From Lachnospiraceae bacterium JLR.KK002 (GTDB lineage Bacteria; Bacillota; Clostridia; Lachnospirales; Lachnospiraceae), in the NCBI GenBank assembly GCA_036941025.1, contig JAYMNP010000001.1:3370501-3434500 (forward strand): a DNA stretch of 64,000 nt, in the 5' to 3' direction. The notes below the pieces were generated by a model. That model ran no database searches. It had not been told where the DNA came from and was given only the letters and a program-made list of their open reading frames with translations. The number at the start of each line of letters is the position of its first letter. The stretch's first letter is position 1. Both the position numbers and the translations under genes were made by a program. This document shows positions 44,401-53,344 of the stretch, piece after piece.

Positions 44401-44620
44401 ATTGATACAAAAGTTATTGGCAAATACACATATGGATAAGGTCGTGGACTGATTAACGTAATTAAGTGTTGTAAAGCTGTTTTAATGTCCGTTTTCTGCT
44501 CAAATTGTCCATTTTCTGCAACGGATATTGATAATCTTTGCAGAATCGTTTATATTGTCAACATTGATAGAAATATTACTGGCAGATACACATATGAATA
44601 AGGGTATGCACTGATTTATG
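44401..44620. repeat. Degenerate tandem duplication of the alpha-CTD-like gene end
   Basis: About 55 bp ending in CACATATGGATAAGG (near 44440) recurs as CACATATGAATAAGG (near 44600), with similar bases on both sides including TTGATA and GGACTGATT/GCACTGATT. The first copy is the 3' end of the interrupted alpha-CTD-like frame. Confidence 0.6.
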
Positions 44621-44676
44621 CAGTTAAATCAATCTTTTGTCATTTCAATCCACACTATTTTAGTTGATTTTCTTTA

Positions 44677-46435
44677 TAGGTAATTGCGAAACAAGTTCAA
44701 AATCTTGATTCCAATAGGGCAAAGGCCCGGTTGAGCCGGACTTACAGGAGGTGGATGTGGATAACAAGAGTTTTAAGACATGAAAACAAAGCAGATAAGG
44801 TTATCTGCCCGTGAAATGGTATGCGGTATGTAAGGTTATGCAATCAGAGGTTTTAAACTGCGGATATATTCATGCCTGTGCAGTTTATCAGCCACCATTA
44901 CTGTAATAAGCTGGGTAATCCCGGCGAGAAGCAGGTCAGCATGAAGCGTTTTTTCATTCTGCGTTTTACGCCCGGCAACACAGAAGCTGTCCTTGAAATG
45001 GTTGATTGATTTCTCAACATTTACCCTGATCTTATAGGTGGAATCCCATTCGGCCGTACTACGGAGCGTACCAGGATAGGCGCGCAGGTTTTTCTCGGGA
45101 TAAATATAAAACATCCTGCCGCAGGGGGATTCCGTACAGGGATTTTCACAGTGGCAGACGCGTTTGCTTTTACCGGTTGATTTATCATATTCCCATTTCA
45201 TTTTCGGGCATACAAACTTCATGGTTGGCAGTCCGCAGCGGAGATGGGATTTGCTTCCTTCCCGTTTCATTGGAAGGGATGGGTCTTTGGGGCAGCAGGG
45301 GATGCCGTCCTTATTCAGCGGGCAGTCGGATTCCGGAAGGGAGATTCTGCCGTTGAGGGGAATGTAAGCTTTCTCAAAGGAGGCTTCCTGTAACAGGTAT
45401 TTGTAGATTTCAATGGAATCAAATGCGGCGTCTCCCAGAAAAGTTTTCGGATTGATAAGCGGATGCTTCCGAAAGAAATCTTTTAAAGTGGGAACCAATG
45501 CCCTGGAATCGGCAAGACTCTTATCTTCATCCGGGGAATCAGATTTTTTTCCAACAATGATGTCAGGATGAGCCGCAAGAAAGTCCTTGTTATAAAAGGA
45601 AATATCCCGGACAATGCCGAGTCCGTTGGTAATAATACCGAATTTATAAGCATAACAGAAATGCCCGTTAATGTACATCTGCTGAATGGCTGGACTGGCG
45701 GCAGCATGGGAAGGCATGGAGCCGTAGGCGGCTTTATAAGGGTCAAAGGAATCGTCCATCCCTTTTGCTTTTTTGAAGGCTTTCAGCTGTTTGATGATAC
45801 GGTTGGCATATTTGGGATTGTTTTCTGTAACCCATGCCTCAATGCCGGAGGTGTCAAAGAGAAGCATGGAAGCTTTCTGTGTATCAATAGAATGGCATAT
45901 CGGTTCGGTCAAGTCAACAAGATGGTCGAACATGGATTGTAAGTCCGATAAAAACTCCTGTTTGAAGCGGGTGAATTTAGAGGCATCCGGGACAACATCA
46001 AACCCGCAGAAGTCCCGCAGTTCCTGAGAGTATTTCAGGAATACAATCAGCAGGGATGTTGTTGGGATTGAGAAGATAAGCTGTAATAACAGAGCCCTGA
46101 GCATTGGATAAAGCAGATGCTTACGGGGCCTGCCAGTGGCGGCATGGAAATGAGAAATAAAGGACACTGGGACAATTTCATCTAAGTTGATGGTATTTTC
46201 GAGAAGTGCAAGGAACTGATATTTATCATTATCAAATTTATTTTGGCAATCGGTAAAAATATCTGCCAAAGAGAGCTGTTTGTATGTTATCATGTAGGTA
46301 CAACTCCTTTACTGGTGGATATGGTTGATTGTTACTCGGCATCTCAATTTTACCACAAACCAGTGAGGAGTTGTTTTATTTTGTGACAAAAAGAATCCCG
46401 TATTTATGCGGGTTCTGGCGTTTCGCAAATGCCTA
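44677..46435 (-). mobile_element. IS1182-type insertion sequence
   Basis: The ends are TAGGTAATTGCGAAAC (44677-44692) and the inverted GTTTCGCAAATGCCTA (46420-46435), matching in 14 of 16 positions. It holds one transposase gene. The two 290-bp foldback elements at 13893 and 22980 have the same ends. No clear target duplication is seen. It is inserted in the mobile element's cargo zone. Confidence 0.8.
44836..46293 (-). CDS. IS1182 family transposase
   Basis: The 485-residue protein has an N-terminal DUF772-like domain (TGRPRKHLLYPMLRALLLQLIF) and a DDE_Tnp_1-type catalytic core with LLFDTSGIEAW (first Asp), FLGDAAFDS (second Asp) and a late Glu in VEKSINHFKD. The family moves by a cut-and-paste mechanism. 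It has a cysteine-rich patch (CHCENPCTESPCGR) between catalytic motifs. The frame is intact and the ends are present, so it could still be active and could move the related MITEs. Confidence 0.93.
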   Translation of the reverse strand: MITYKQLSLADIFTDCQNKFDNDKYQFLALLENTINLDEIVPVSFISHFHAATGRPRKHLLYPMLRALLLQLIFSIPTTSLLIVFLKYSQELRDFCGFDVVPDASKFTRFKQEFLSDLQSMFDHLVDLTEPICHSIDTQKASMLLFDTSGIEAWVTENNPKYANRIIKQLKAFKKAKGMDDSFDPYKAAYGSMPSHAAASPAIQQMYINGHFCYAYKFGIITNGLGIVRDISFYNKDFLAAHPDIIVGKKSDSPDEDKSLADSRALVPTLKDFFRKHPLINPKTFLGDAAFDSIEIYKYLLQEASFEKAYIPLNGRISLPESDCPLNKDGIPCCPKDPSLPMKREGSKSHLRCGLPTMKFVCPKMKWEYDKSTGKSKRVCHCENPCTESPCGRMFYIYPEKNLRAYPGTLRSTAEWDSTYKIRVNVEKSINHFKDSFCVAGRKTQNEKTLHADLLLAGITQLITVMVADKLHRHEYIRSLKPLIA

Positions 46436-46584
46436 AAAGTAAATCAGTATGAAAGGAGCTTTCTGTATAATTCAAATATAGGGAATTCCAAGAAAGAAGG
46501 TTGAGAAAAAAATACCTCAGAGTAAAATAAGATTACTGACTTAGGCGGTTAGTAAAAATCTTATTAAACAGAGAGGTATCTAAA

Positions 46585-46704
46585 ATGAATTGTAACACAC
46601 AGAACGCAAAAATTGCATCCATAACTGAAAAAACTTTGATTGTTGGTATTATGCGCAAAGATTTTCTACATTATCTTGCCATAGACAATATAACCGACAA
46701 TTAG
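46585..46704 (+). CDS. Short TnpW-like protein
   Basis: The 39-residue frame MNCNTQNAKIASITEKTLIVGI resembles the N-terminal half of TnpW-like proteins of Tn1549-type and other clostridial elements, which read NTRIAAKIGKTTYIVGI-like. It then diverges (MRKDFLHYLAID) and stops early, so it may be truncated. A GAGAGG site lies before the ATG, and an inverted repeat (AATAAGATT/AATCTTATT) flanks it upstream. Function unknown. Confidence 0.4.
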   Translation: MNCNTQNAKIASITEKTLIVGIMRKDFLHYLAIDNITDN

Positions 46705-46756
46705 CACTGTAAAAGAAATAAACAGCGAATCATAATTATCCTCTTTTCATAAACTA

Positions 46757-47866
46757 TTATTCATCTAAAAGAGCAATAAGCTTTTCTTTAAATATCTTAC
46801 TGTCTGTTTCAGTGGCAACATAGAAGTTGTAATTATCAAAGGTTACCTGAGAGTCGTAGCCGTAATCTTCCTTGTACAAAATTACCTGTCCATAGGCTTC
46901 GTTGTCGTCCGTCATAACGCTTGCGTGGCAGGGTTGAGTCTTTTTAAGATAACCGTCCCACAGTACACAAGCCATAGCGACTCCGTCGGCATCGTCTGCA
47001 ATCGGTAAGCCTCTTGTTTCTGTATTAAATTCTATCAGTCCGCTGAAGGCTTTGGCGAAGAATTCCGACAGTCCGCCTTTTTTCTCCAGCTCGTCAAGCT
47101 CTTCCTTGGAAAAGTTAGTTTCCTCGGGGAGCATATCGAAGCCGATCGCCGTAATCTCCACACCCGAATCAACCAGCACCTTGTACGCCTCGGCGTCATG
47201 ATAAACATTGAACTCCGCAACAGGCGTTGCGTTGCCAGGTCCAAAACCCGCGGTTCCCATCGACCAGTATTTTTTGACGTGCTTCATCGTTTCGGGATCT
47301 TTGTCAAAGGCGAGCGCAAGATTGGTGACGGGACCAAGAGCGACAATTTCCACCTCGTCGGGATTCGCCTTTACCGTTTCAACGATAAAATCAACAGCGT
47401 CCTTATCCTCAGCCTTGCGCGTGGGATGAATCAAGTCTTGATCCCCCATACCGTCCTTGCCGTAAACGCTGAAGGTTTCACGTTCCTTGCCGGTATATGT
47501 AGTAGAAGCGCCTGCATATACAGGGGTGTCGCTGCCCGCCATTTCCAGCGTCATCAACGCATTTTTAACTGCCTGATCGAGACTGACGTTTCCTGCGGAA
47601 ACCGTCACGCCAAGAATATCAATGTTTTTAGCCTTTGCCGCGATAATCAACGCTGAGGCATCGTCGCCTGCAGTGTCGGTATCAATAATGATTTTTCGCT
47701 TTTGCTGCGGTTCGTCGAACGCTTGTGTGGTTTCTGCAATTGTTGTAGACGTTTCCATTGTCTGCGAATTATCCTTGACGCTGCAGCCGTTCAAGGAAAG
47801 GGCACCTACAAACAGCATAACGGCAGAAAGAAGCACGCTAACTGAACGATTGAATATCATTTTCAT
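46757..47866 (-). CDS. Nucleoside hydrolase, surface lipoprotein
   Basis: The 369-residue protein has a lipoprotein signal ending LSLNGC (lipid Cys at about 28), a short Thr/Ser linker, and the inosine-uridine nucleoside hydrolase fold with the metal motif DTDTAGDDASAL, then GPVTNLALA and the C-terminal active-site region (DADGVAMACVLWD). These enzymes split nucleosides into base and ribose. Most are cytoplasmic; a lipid-anchored form would scavenge nucleosides outside the cell. It uses more CGC/GCC/GTC codons than its neighbours, fitting a separate origin. It is mobile-element cargo. Confidence 0.88.
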   Translation of the reverse strand: MKMIFNRSVSVLLSAVMLFVGALSLNGCSVKDNSQTMETSTTIAETTQAFDEPQQKRKIIIDTDTAGDDASALIIAAKAKNIDILGVTVSAGNVSLDQAVKNALMTLEMAGSDTPVYAGASTTYTGKERETFSVYGKDGMGDQDLIHPTRKAEDKDAVDFIVETVKANPDEVEIVALGPVTNLALAFDKDPETMKHVKKYWSMGTAGFGPGNATPVAEFNVYHDAEAYKVLVDSGVEITAIGFDMLPEETNFSKEELDELEKKGGLSEFFAKAFSGLIEFNTETRGLPIADDADGVAMACVLWDGYLKKTQPCHASVMTDDNEAYGQVILYKEDYGYDSQVTFDNYNFYVATETDSKIFKEKLIALLDE

Positions 47867-48348
47867 TTTAACTTACATTCCTTTCATTATGATTTGTATA
47901 TTATAACAGAAATATAAAAAATAATCCACCATAATTTCGTAAACGGCAGCTAGTGCGTACCTATGCAAAACCGGAGCAAACCTGTATGATAAAAGCAGAT
48001 TTACACATAGAGGTAATTTCATCCATTCTAAATCGTCTGTCACGGACTATAAGTTTAACAGGCAGAGCCAAAATTTTATTGGCATCTTCAGCAAATGAAA
48101 ATGGATATTTCGCATTTATTACTAAGGCAAGTAAAAACATCGGTATTTAACAGCCTTAGTAATATTATGATTTAGGACAATGAGAACAATACCATAGCGG
48201 CTATTGCTGTTAAAAGCTTTCCGTATTTATCATTTGATGCAGTCTCTCCTTCGCCGCCTTAGTAATATCTATTGTCCATCTATCATTCCATGGCTCTTCC
48301 TGCAATATTCCACCTTGCACACTTTCACACACTTCGCCTGTCTGCATG
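47867..48348. other. Gene-poor stretch with small remnants
   Basis: No supported gene. The right third holds, on the minus strand, a short frame reading GGILQEEPWNDRW and KAAKERLHQMI that follows the dehydrogenase remnant and may be the remains of its next gene. A 65-residue plus-strand frame at 47953 has no ribosome site and no recognisable family. Confidence 0.5.
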
Positions 48349-48560
48349 TCATGGCTTGATTACAATTTTCAAAACCGGATCTGTCTTAGATGTCAAACGT
48401 TCAAAAGCGTGTTGAAGCTTTCCAGCGGCAGGACATCCGTTACATACTTTTCAGGGTCAATTATCCCTTTCGCAATCAGGTCAATTGTTTCCTCAAATTC
48501 CTTCCGGGTGCAGGATACGCTTCCAACCAGCTTCATCTCCCGCAGCACGGCCAATGTCAT
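48349..48560 (-). pseudogene. C-terminal remnant of zinc-dependent alcohol dehydrogenase
   Basis: The segment reads LREMKLVGSVSCTRKEFEE, DLIAKGIIDPEKYVTDVLPLESF and, after a one-base deletion, HAFERLTSKTDPVLKIVIKP followed by TGA. This is the end of a medium-chain dehydrogenase of the threonine/sorbitol dehydrogenase type. The rest was lost where the IS1182-type deletion derivative at 48584 lies, so that insertion or a related deletion probably broke it. Confidence 0.75.
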
Positions 48561-48583
48561 TAAGATAAGAAAATATAAATATT

Positions 48584-48972
48584 GGGGCTGTCGCACTAAG
48601 TATCAAAGGGAATCATTGTAAGACACCTTTAGAAGAAAGAACAAAGATACTTCAGGTTGCCAAAACCTTCCTGAAATACAGACAGGAAGATTTGGAACGA
48701 ATCCTCTTGGATGAAGGTATCCTTTTCAGGATAAACCGGAGTATTCAGGCAGAAGTCTCTTTCGGAAATTTAAAACAGGATATGCGGTTTCGGAGATATG
48801 TAAGCAGAGGAACATCAAATGTGCTTGCGGAAAGTACACTGCTTGCCATGGTAGGGAACATAAATAAGCTCCATAATAAGATTATATGGAGCTTTTTCTT
48901 GAAATCATACATAAAAACAGCAAAAATGAAGTTGTCGCTTCATGATTTTTCAATCGTTAGTGCGACAGCCCC
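48584..48972 (+). mobile_element. Internally deleted IS1182-like element
   Basis: Perfect 16-bp inverted ends (GGGGCTGTCGCACTAA and its complement at 48957-48972) enclose 389 bp. Inside is the C-terminal third of a transposase: FRINRSIQAEVSFGNLKQDMRFRRY and VGNINKLHNKI. It lacks the first two catalytic residues, so it cannot move itself. The ends differ from those of the IS1182 element at 44677, so it belongs to another lineage, perhaps the one that left the arms at 382-477. Confidence 0.85.
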
Positions 48973-49028
48973 TTTTGAATCTCTTATAGCTTTTAGTTTT
49001 AAGTCAACTGATTTATAATTGGCTACCT

Positions 49029-50153
49029 CTAATACATCTGATTCCGGTTCATTTTTACACCCATAAGCTGTATCTGCTTTTCGACAGCCTCCACATTCTG
49101 CGCCAACTGCTCTATCGTGCCTGTACGGTTTTCCGGCTGTATCAGTTCTTTTGGGTATTCCTGCCTTGTATGGATATCCATATAGGATTTCAGCCGGTAG
49201 TAATAGCCTTCATTCCTGTTATCTTCAAACACAGGGGAAACCTCGCCCTTTGAGGTCTGCCACCGCATAAGGCGGGGAAACCAGCACAGTCCGTCCATGA
49301 TGATTTCCTTGAAAGAATTGAGCAGCTCCCCAAGTGCGGTAAACAGCCCACGAAAGCTGTTTCCTGCTTCGATATCCGCCCCACGCTCCACATGGTTCGC
49401 AAATTCCTCAATCTCAGCCTCCAGTCCTATTTTATCCGTTGATAGTTTTTCAATCTTTTCTTCCTCTTTTGCAACCTTGTATTCCGCAACCGTCAGGTCA
49501 TGGTTTTTTCCCTTTTTCTTTTCCTTTACTTCCTGCCGGAAGATGGCTTTCATGTAGTGGTTGGCGTCTGCCCGCATTTTATCCTGCAAGACTTCCGACA
49601 GGACTTGGGGCGTGAATACGGACCGCTTTGACACTTTTGTTGACAAGCCACGCTTAAACCCTCTCCCTACCGGAACTCCTACAACGTGCATATGCGGGCT
49701 TGCCTCATCAAAATGGATTACCGCATTGGCAATCTTAAAATCCGGCAGATACTCCTGCAGTTTCAAAAGGAGCTGCTTATAGACCTGTTTCATAAATATT
49801 TTGTCACCGCTGTTCTGTTCCCAGAATTTTTTATCCCCGCATTGTATGATGACTTTTACCGCCATGTCCTGTTCTGTTTCAGATACATGTTCAAAATAAT
49901 CGTCAATCCGTCTTTCCGGTCTTGTCTGTTTTGCATTGTATTCATGCAGTGCAGCATCAAATTCTTTGCGGTATACATTTTTCACATCCTGCATGAGATT
50001 GGTTGTCCCATAAAGAAGTGTGATATTATCCCTGCTGTAATCCTGCGAATGGTACTTTCTCAGATTGTGTTTTGCAACTCCGGTAAGTTTTGCCTTGCTG
50101 TTGATTGCGCTTTTCTTGTTGCTGATGTGGTTGCTGAAAGAAATCTCTCCCAT
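49029..50153 (-). CDS. MobV-family relaxase
   Basis: The protein has 374 residues from ATG 50153 (GGGAGGAAAAC site). Relaxase motifs are visible: the opening SFSNHISNKKSAIN, His35-type motif I (NLRKYHSQDY) and motif III HFDEASPHMHVVG (147-159), the metal-binding HxD/HxH part of MobV/Pre proteins. The C-terminal half is a long coiled coil. MobV relaxases nick oriT and lead the strand into a recipient when a helper supplies the channel. Hairpins and iterons lie just upstream, where oriT is expected. Confidence 0.9.
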   Translation of the reverse strand: MGEISFSNHISNKKSAINSKAKLTGVAKHNLRKYHSQDYSRDNITLLYGTTNLMQDVKNVYRKEFDAALHEYNAKQTRPERRIDDYFEHVSETEQDMAVKVIIQCGDKKFWEQNSGDKIFMKQVYKQLLLKLQEYLPDFKIANAVIHFDEASPHMHVVGVPVGRGFKRGLSTKVSKRSVFTPQVLSEVLQDKMRADANHYMKAIFRQEVKEKKKGKNHDLTVAEYKVAKEEEKIEKLSTDKIGLEAEIEEFANHVERGADIEAGNSFRGLFTALGELLNSFKEIIMDGLCWFPRLMRWQTSKGEVSPVFEDNRNEGYYYRLKSYMDIHTRQEYPKELIQPENRTGTIEQLAQNVEAVEKQIQLMGVKMNRNQMY

Positions 50154-50188
50154 GTTTTCCTCCCTGATTTCCGCGGGCAACGAGCCAA

Positions 50189-50256
50189 GCGGATAAGCTT
50201 GCTTATCCATTTGGCGACTGCCGCGAGAGCTGACGCTTCATTTATGAAGTGTCAGC
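50189..50256. promoter_or_regulatory. Candidate oriT hairpins upstream of relaxase
   Basis: Two stems are adjacent: GGATAAGC with GCTTATCC (near 50190-50208) and GCTGACGCTTCAT (50229-50241) with ATGAAGTGTCAGC (50244-50256), 12 of 13 bases pairing. They lie 36-100 bp before the mobV start, the usual oriT position for this family. The nick site cannot be read directly. Confidence 0.45.
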
Positions 50257-50409
50257 AGCCATATTGGAAACAGTTTTCCGGCTGTTCAATGCTTATTTTA
50301 TTGGCAATCCTTTTATTTCTGCCCGTCCCTGTTATCCTTATCTGTACCCAATATACGGGTTATGCTGAATTGCATTTCTGCTGTTTCCGGCGGTCAACTG
50401 ACTTTATTC

Positions 50410-50555
50410 AAAGTGATTGCACTTTTTAAGTTCATTTTTTTGCGGAACATATCCCATAGCTTTTTCAGTGAACTTACTTTTTAAGTTCATTCTTCAAAAG
50501 TGACTGCATTTTTTGAGTTCATTTTCCAAAAATGATTGTATTTTTTAACTTCACC
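50410..50555. repeat. Four iteron-like direct repeats
   Basis: The pattern AAAGTGATTGCACTTTTTAAG with following TTCATT recurs at 50410, 50466, 50497 and 50529, with a period of 31-32 bp for the last three. Copies differ at a few bases. They lie between the relaxase and the excisionase-like gene. They may be binding sites for a regulator, excisionase or replication/transfer protein. Confidence 0.75.
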
Positions 50556-50574
50556 GCAACTGTTCGCCTGACTC

Positions 50575-50805
50575 TTATACCGCCGTCTTTCTTGTGACGG
50601 TTTTGACATTCCCCCTGTCCCTCAAATCCCTCCCCTCATTGACAGTCATAAACAGTTCCAAAATATCCTTTTTGATAAGTACCTTTCTCCCCACTTTCAG
50701 TACAGGGAGTTTATCCCATTCCACCAGCTTTCTCAGTGTGTTCCGACCGATGCCCGTGTAGTCTGCCGCCTCCTCAATGGAAAGGGCAATCTTCATTTCC
50801 GTCAT
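50575..50805 (-). CDS. Excisionase-like HTH protein
   Basis: The 76-residue protein has an excisionase/MerR-type winged HTH: LSIEEAADYTGIGRNTLRKLVEWDKLPVLKVGRKVLIKKD. These small proteins bend DNA at the element ends for excision, or regulate transfer. The strong GAGGAGGAGAATGA site puts the start at 50805. It is transcribed toward the iterons and the relaxase and away from the XRE regulator. Confidence 0.85.
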   Translation of the reverse strand: MTEMKIALSIEEAADYTGIGRNTLRKLVEWDKLPVLKVGRKVLIKKDILELFMTVNEGRDLRDRGNVKTVTRKTAV

Positions 50806-50980
50806 TCATTCTCCTCCTCTCAAATTGCATTATGCAATTTTTATAGTATGCTTGCTATACATCATTTATATTTCTTTGTCAAGCGTTATGTGATTTCAAA
50901 AATTATTTTTAACTTGCACATTGCAATATTGCTTTTGATATGGTATACTTTCACCATACCGATAAAGGAGGAAACCCAGC

Positions 50981-51595
50981 ATGAAAGACAAAGAGCTGCG
51001 CCGGATAATCGGCGGCAGGGCAAAACAACGGAGACTGGAATTAGGCGTCAACCAACCTTATGTTGCTGAAAAAATGGGCGTTACCGCATCCACCATTCAG
51101 AGGTATGAGGCGGGAACGATTGACAATACCAAGAAACTTGTCCTTGACGGTCTGGCAGACGCACTCCATGTTTCCGTAGAATGGCTGAAGGGCGAAACAG
51201 AGGAATATGAATCTGACATTACGGATAAAAAGGAAATGTTAATACGTGATGCCATGTCCTCCATTCTTTCAAAGCTGCCTTATGACATGGAAACTTCCGA
51301 GTCAGACTTTTCAAAAGACCTGCTGTTGCTGATGCTGCGGGAATATGGATTGTTTGTGGACTCTTTCCGCCTTGCGTGCAGGAAGTTTAAAGGAAGTGAA
51401 GAAAGCGCCAGACTTGCAAAGACAATGGGGTTTGAATCGGGAAGGGAATATGATGAAATCATGTTCCTCAGGGAGATTACCCACACCGTAAATGCCCTTA
51501 ATGATATGGGCGACATAGTGAGGCTCTATTCCAAAAATCCTGACGCCGCCGCTGCAAGGCTTTCCAGTCTTTTATCAGAGGAAGATCCCGATTAG
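50981..51595 (+). CDS. XRE family repressor-like regulator
   Basis: The 204-residue protein has an HTH (GVNQPYVAEKMGVTASTIQRYEAGTID) and a longer C-terminal part with no recognised motif. It is divergent from the excisionase-like gene and directly upstream of the integrase, the usual place for the switch that keeps an integrated element quiet. An AAAGGAGG site sits 9 bp before the ATG. The intergenic region (50806-50980) probably has both promoters. Confidence 0.85.
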   Translation: MKDKELRRIIGGRAKQRRLELGVNQPYVAEKMGVTASTIQRYEAGTIDNTKKLVLDGLADALHVSVEWLKGETEEYESDITDKKEMLIRDAMSSILSKLPYDMETSESDFSKDLLLLMLREYGLFVDSFRLACRKFKGSEESARLAKTMGFESGREYDEIMFLREITHTVNALNDMGDIVRLYSKNPDAAAARLSSLLSEEDPD

Positions 51596-51719
51596 GTATG
51601 GAAGGACAGCAGATTTTATGCTATCCTTATTTGCAGAAAGCATTCCATCAGTTCCGACTGCCATATCTGTTCAATGTATTACATACGCAGAAATGCGTTC
51701 ATTGAAAGGAGAAACGATT

Positions 51720-53018
51720 ATGGCAAAAGGATCAGTACGGAAGAAAGGGAAAAAATGGTACTACCGCTTCTATGTGGAGGACGCAAGCGGTAACATGGTA
51801 CAGAAAGAGTGTGCAGGAACAGAAAACAAAAGCGAAACGGAAAAGCTGTTGAGGCAGGCAATGGAGGACTATGAAAGCAAGAAATTCATTGCAAAGGCGG
51901 ACAATATCACTCTCGGACAGTTGCTTGACACATGGGCGGAGGAAGAATTAAAGACAGGAACATTGAGCAATGGCACTGTCGGTACTTATTTACAGGCAAT
52001 CAACCGCATGAAACAGCATCCTGTAAGCAGACGGAAACTTAAAACGGTCACTTCGGGGCATTTACAGCAGTTTATGGATTTGCTCTCATTCGGCGGAACG
52101 GTTGAGGACTTTGTTTCAAAGGGATATTCTATTGACTATATACGGTCTTATTCCGCAGTATTGCAACAGTCCTTCCGTTTTGTGGTGTTCCCGAAGCAGT
52201 ACATCACATTCAATCCCATGCAGTATGTGGTAATGAGGCACAAAAAGGACGATATGGATTTGTTTGCGGAGGAAACGGACACTGATACTGGCAGTGTCAA
52301 GCCGCTGTCATTTGAGCAGTACCAAAAACTGATTGCACAGCTTGGAAAGCGGAGCAAGGACGCAATCCTGCCCGTACAGATAGCCTATTTCACAGGACTC
52401 AGGCTTGGGGAAGTGGCAGGGCTGACCTGGCAGGACATCAACCTTGAGGAAAAATGCCTGACAGTCCGCAGGAGCGTCCGTTACAACGGGGCTACCCATA
52501 AACATGAGATAGGTCCTACAAAGCGGAAAAAAGTGCGTATAGTTGATTTTGGGAACGCCCTCGCCGACATCTTAAAGAAAGCAAGAAAACAGCAGCTTAA
52601 AAACCGTATGCAGTATGGCGAACTCTATCACAGGAATTTCTACAGGGAAGTTACAGAGAAAAACAGGGTGCATTATGAGTATTACAACCTGGCAATGACG
52701 GAAGATGTGCCGGAGGATTATACGGAAATCTCCTTTGTATGTTTGAGGGAAGATGGCTGTCTTGAACTTCCCGCCACCGTAGAAACAGCCTGCCGGACAG
52801 CGGCAAGGAAAGTACCGGAGTTAGAGGGTTTCCATTTCCACACATTACGGCACACCTACACAACGAACCTGTTATCAAACGGGGCGCAGCCAAAAGACGT
52901 GCAGGAACTTTTAGGACATTCGGACGTAAGCACTACAATGAATGTCTATGCACACGCTACAAGGGAGGCGAAGCGGGATTCCGCAAAGTTATTGGATAAG
53001 GTTGTGGGAATGAGTTAA
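51720..53018 (+). CDS. int: Tyrosine recombinase (integrase), Tn916-type
   Basis: The 432-residue protein (start ATG 51720, GAAAGGAG site) has an N-terminal arm-binding domain (SVRKKGKKWYYRF), a core-binding SAM-like domain and a catalytic domain with Arg in TGLRLGEVAGLTW, HTLRHTYTT (His-x-x-Arg) and GHSDVSTTMNVYAH with the nucleophile Tyr. It integrates and excises the element. The right attachment repeat lies 94 bp after its stop, the usual arrangement. Confidence 0.95.
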   Translation: MAKGSVRKKGKKWYYRFYVEDASGNMVQKECAGTENKSETEKLLRQAMEDYESKKFIAKADNITLGQLLDTWAEEELKTGTLSNGTVGTYLQAINRMKQHPVSRRKLKTVTSGHLQQFMDLLSFGGTVEDFVSKGYSIDYIRSYSAVLQQSFRFVVFPKQYITFNPMQYVVMRHKKDDMDLFAEETDTDTGSVKPLSFEQYQKLIAQLGKRSKDAILPVQIAYFTGLRLGEVAGLTWQDINLEEKCLTVRRSVRYNGATHKHEIGPTKRKKVRIVDFGNALADILKKARKQQLKNRMQYGELYHRNFYREVTEKNRVHYEYYNLAMTEDVPEDYTEISFVCLREDGCLELPATVETACRTAARKVPELEGFHFHTLRHTYTTNLLSNGAQPKDVQELLGHSDVSTTMNVYAHATREAKRDSAKLLDKVVGMS

Positions 53019-53062
53019 GCAATGAAAACTGAATAACAAAAACTTTCCCTTGTAACTTGCTG

Positions 53063-53084
53063 ATAAGGGCAAAAACAAGGGAAA
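53063..53084. repeat. Right inner repeat, probable integrase arm site
   Basis: One base differs from the repeat at 43191-43212. It lies 45 bp past the integrase stop and 28 bp before the right attachment repeat. Confidence 0.6.
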
Positions 53085-53111
53085 AGGATACATATTTTGA
53101 GGTCAGGCATA

Positions 53112-53128
53112 CCGCAAAGCCTTGAAAA
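53112..53128. repeat. Right attachment-site repeat (attR-like)
   Basis: CCGCAAAGCCTTGAAAA matches the sequence at 43096-43112 in 16 of 17 positions. The following stretch to 53344 is AT-rich and holds no gene. Confidence 0.65.
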
Positions 53129-53344
53129 TTAAGGAAAGTTAAGGCAGTTAGTAGATAAACAAAAATTTATCCTTATCTGATATCCATCAAAGATAAAAAA
53201 CAATTTTAATTATAAAGACTTTTTTACTATATTTCTGATAAATATTTTCTGATTTAATAAAATTAAAACTACGAAAAATTTTAACAGTCTGACAATCAAT
53301 ATGAAAGAAAATTATGATATATACATCATTTTATTAGCTGTACC

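Larger units (their letters stand above)
43096..53128. mobile_element. Integrative mobilizable element, about 10 kb
   Basis: The element is bounded by 17-bp direct repeats (43096, 53112). A second pair of near-identical 22-bp sequences lies just inside each end (43191-43212 and 53063-53084), suggesting integrase arm sites. Inside lie a tyrosine integrase, a XRE regulator, an excisionase-like protein, a MobV relaxase with hairpins and iterons upstream, and cargo. It has no conjugation channel, so it would need a helper element. It also holds an IS1182 insertion, gene remnants and a nucleoside hydrolase. Confidence 0.65.

Noticed and set aside
47953..48150. 65-codon plus-strand frame
   Set aside because: No ribosome site, no family and unusual composition; it lies in a degraded part of the mobile element.
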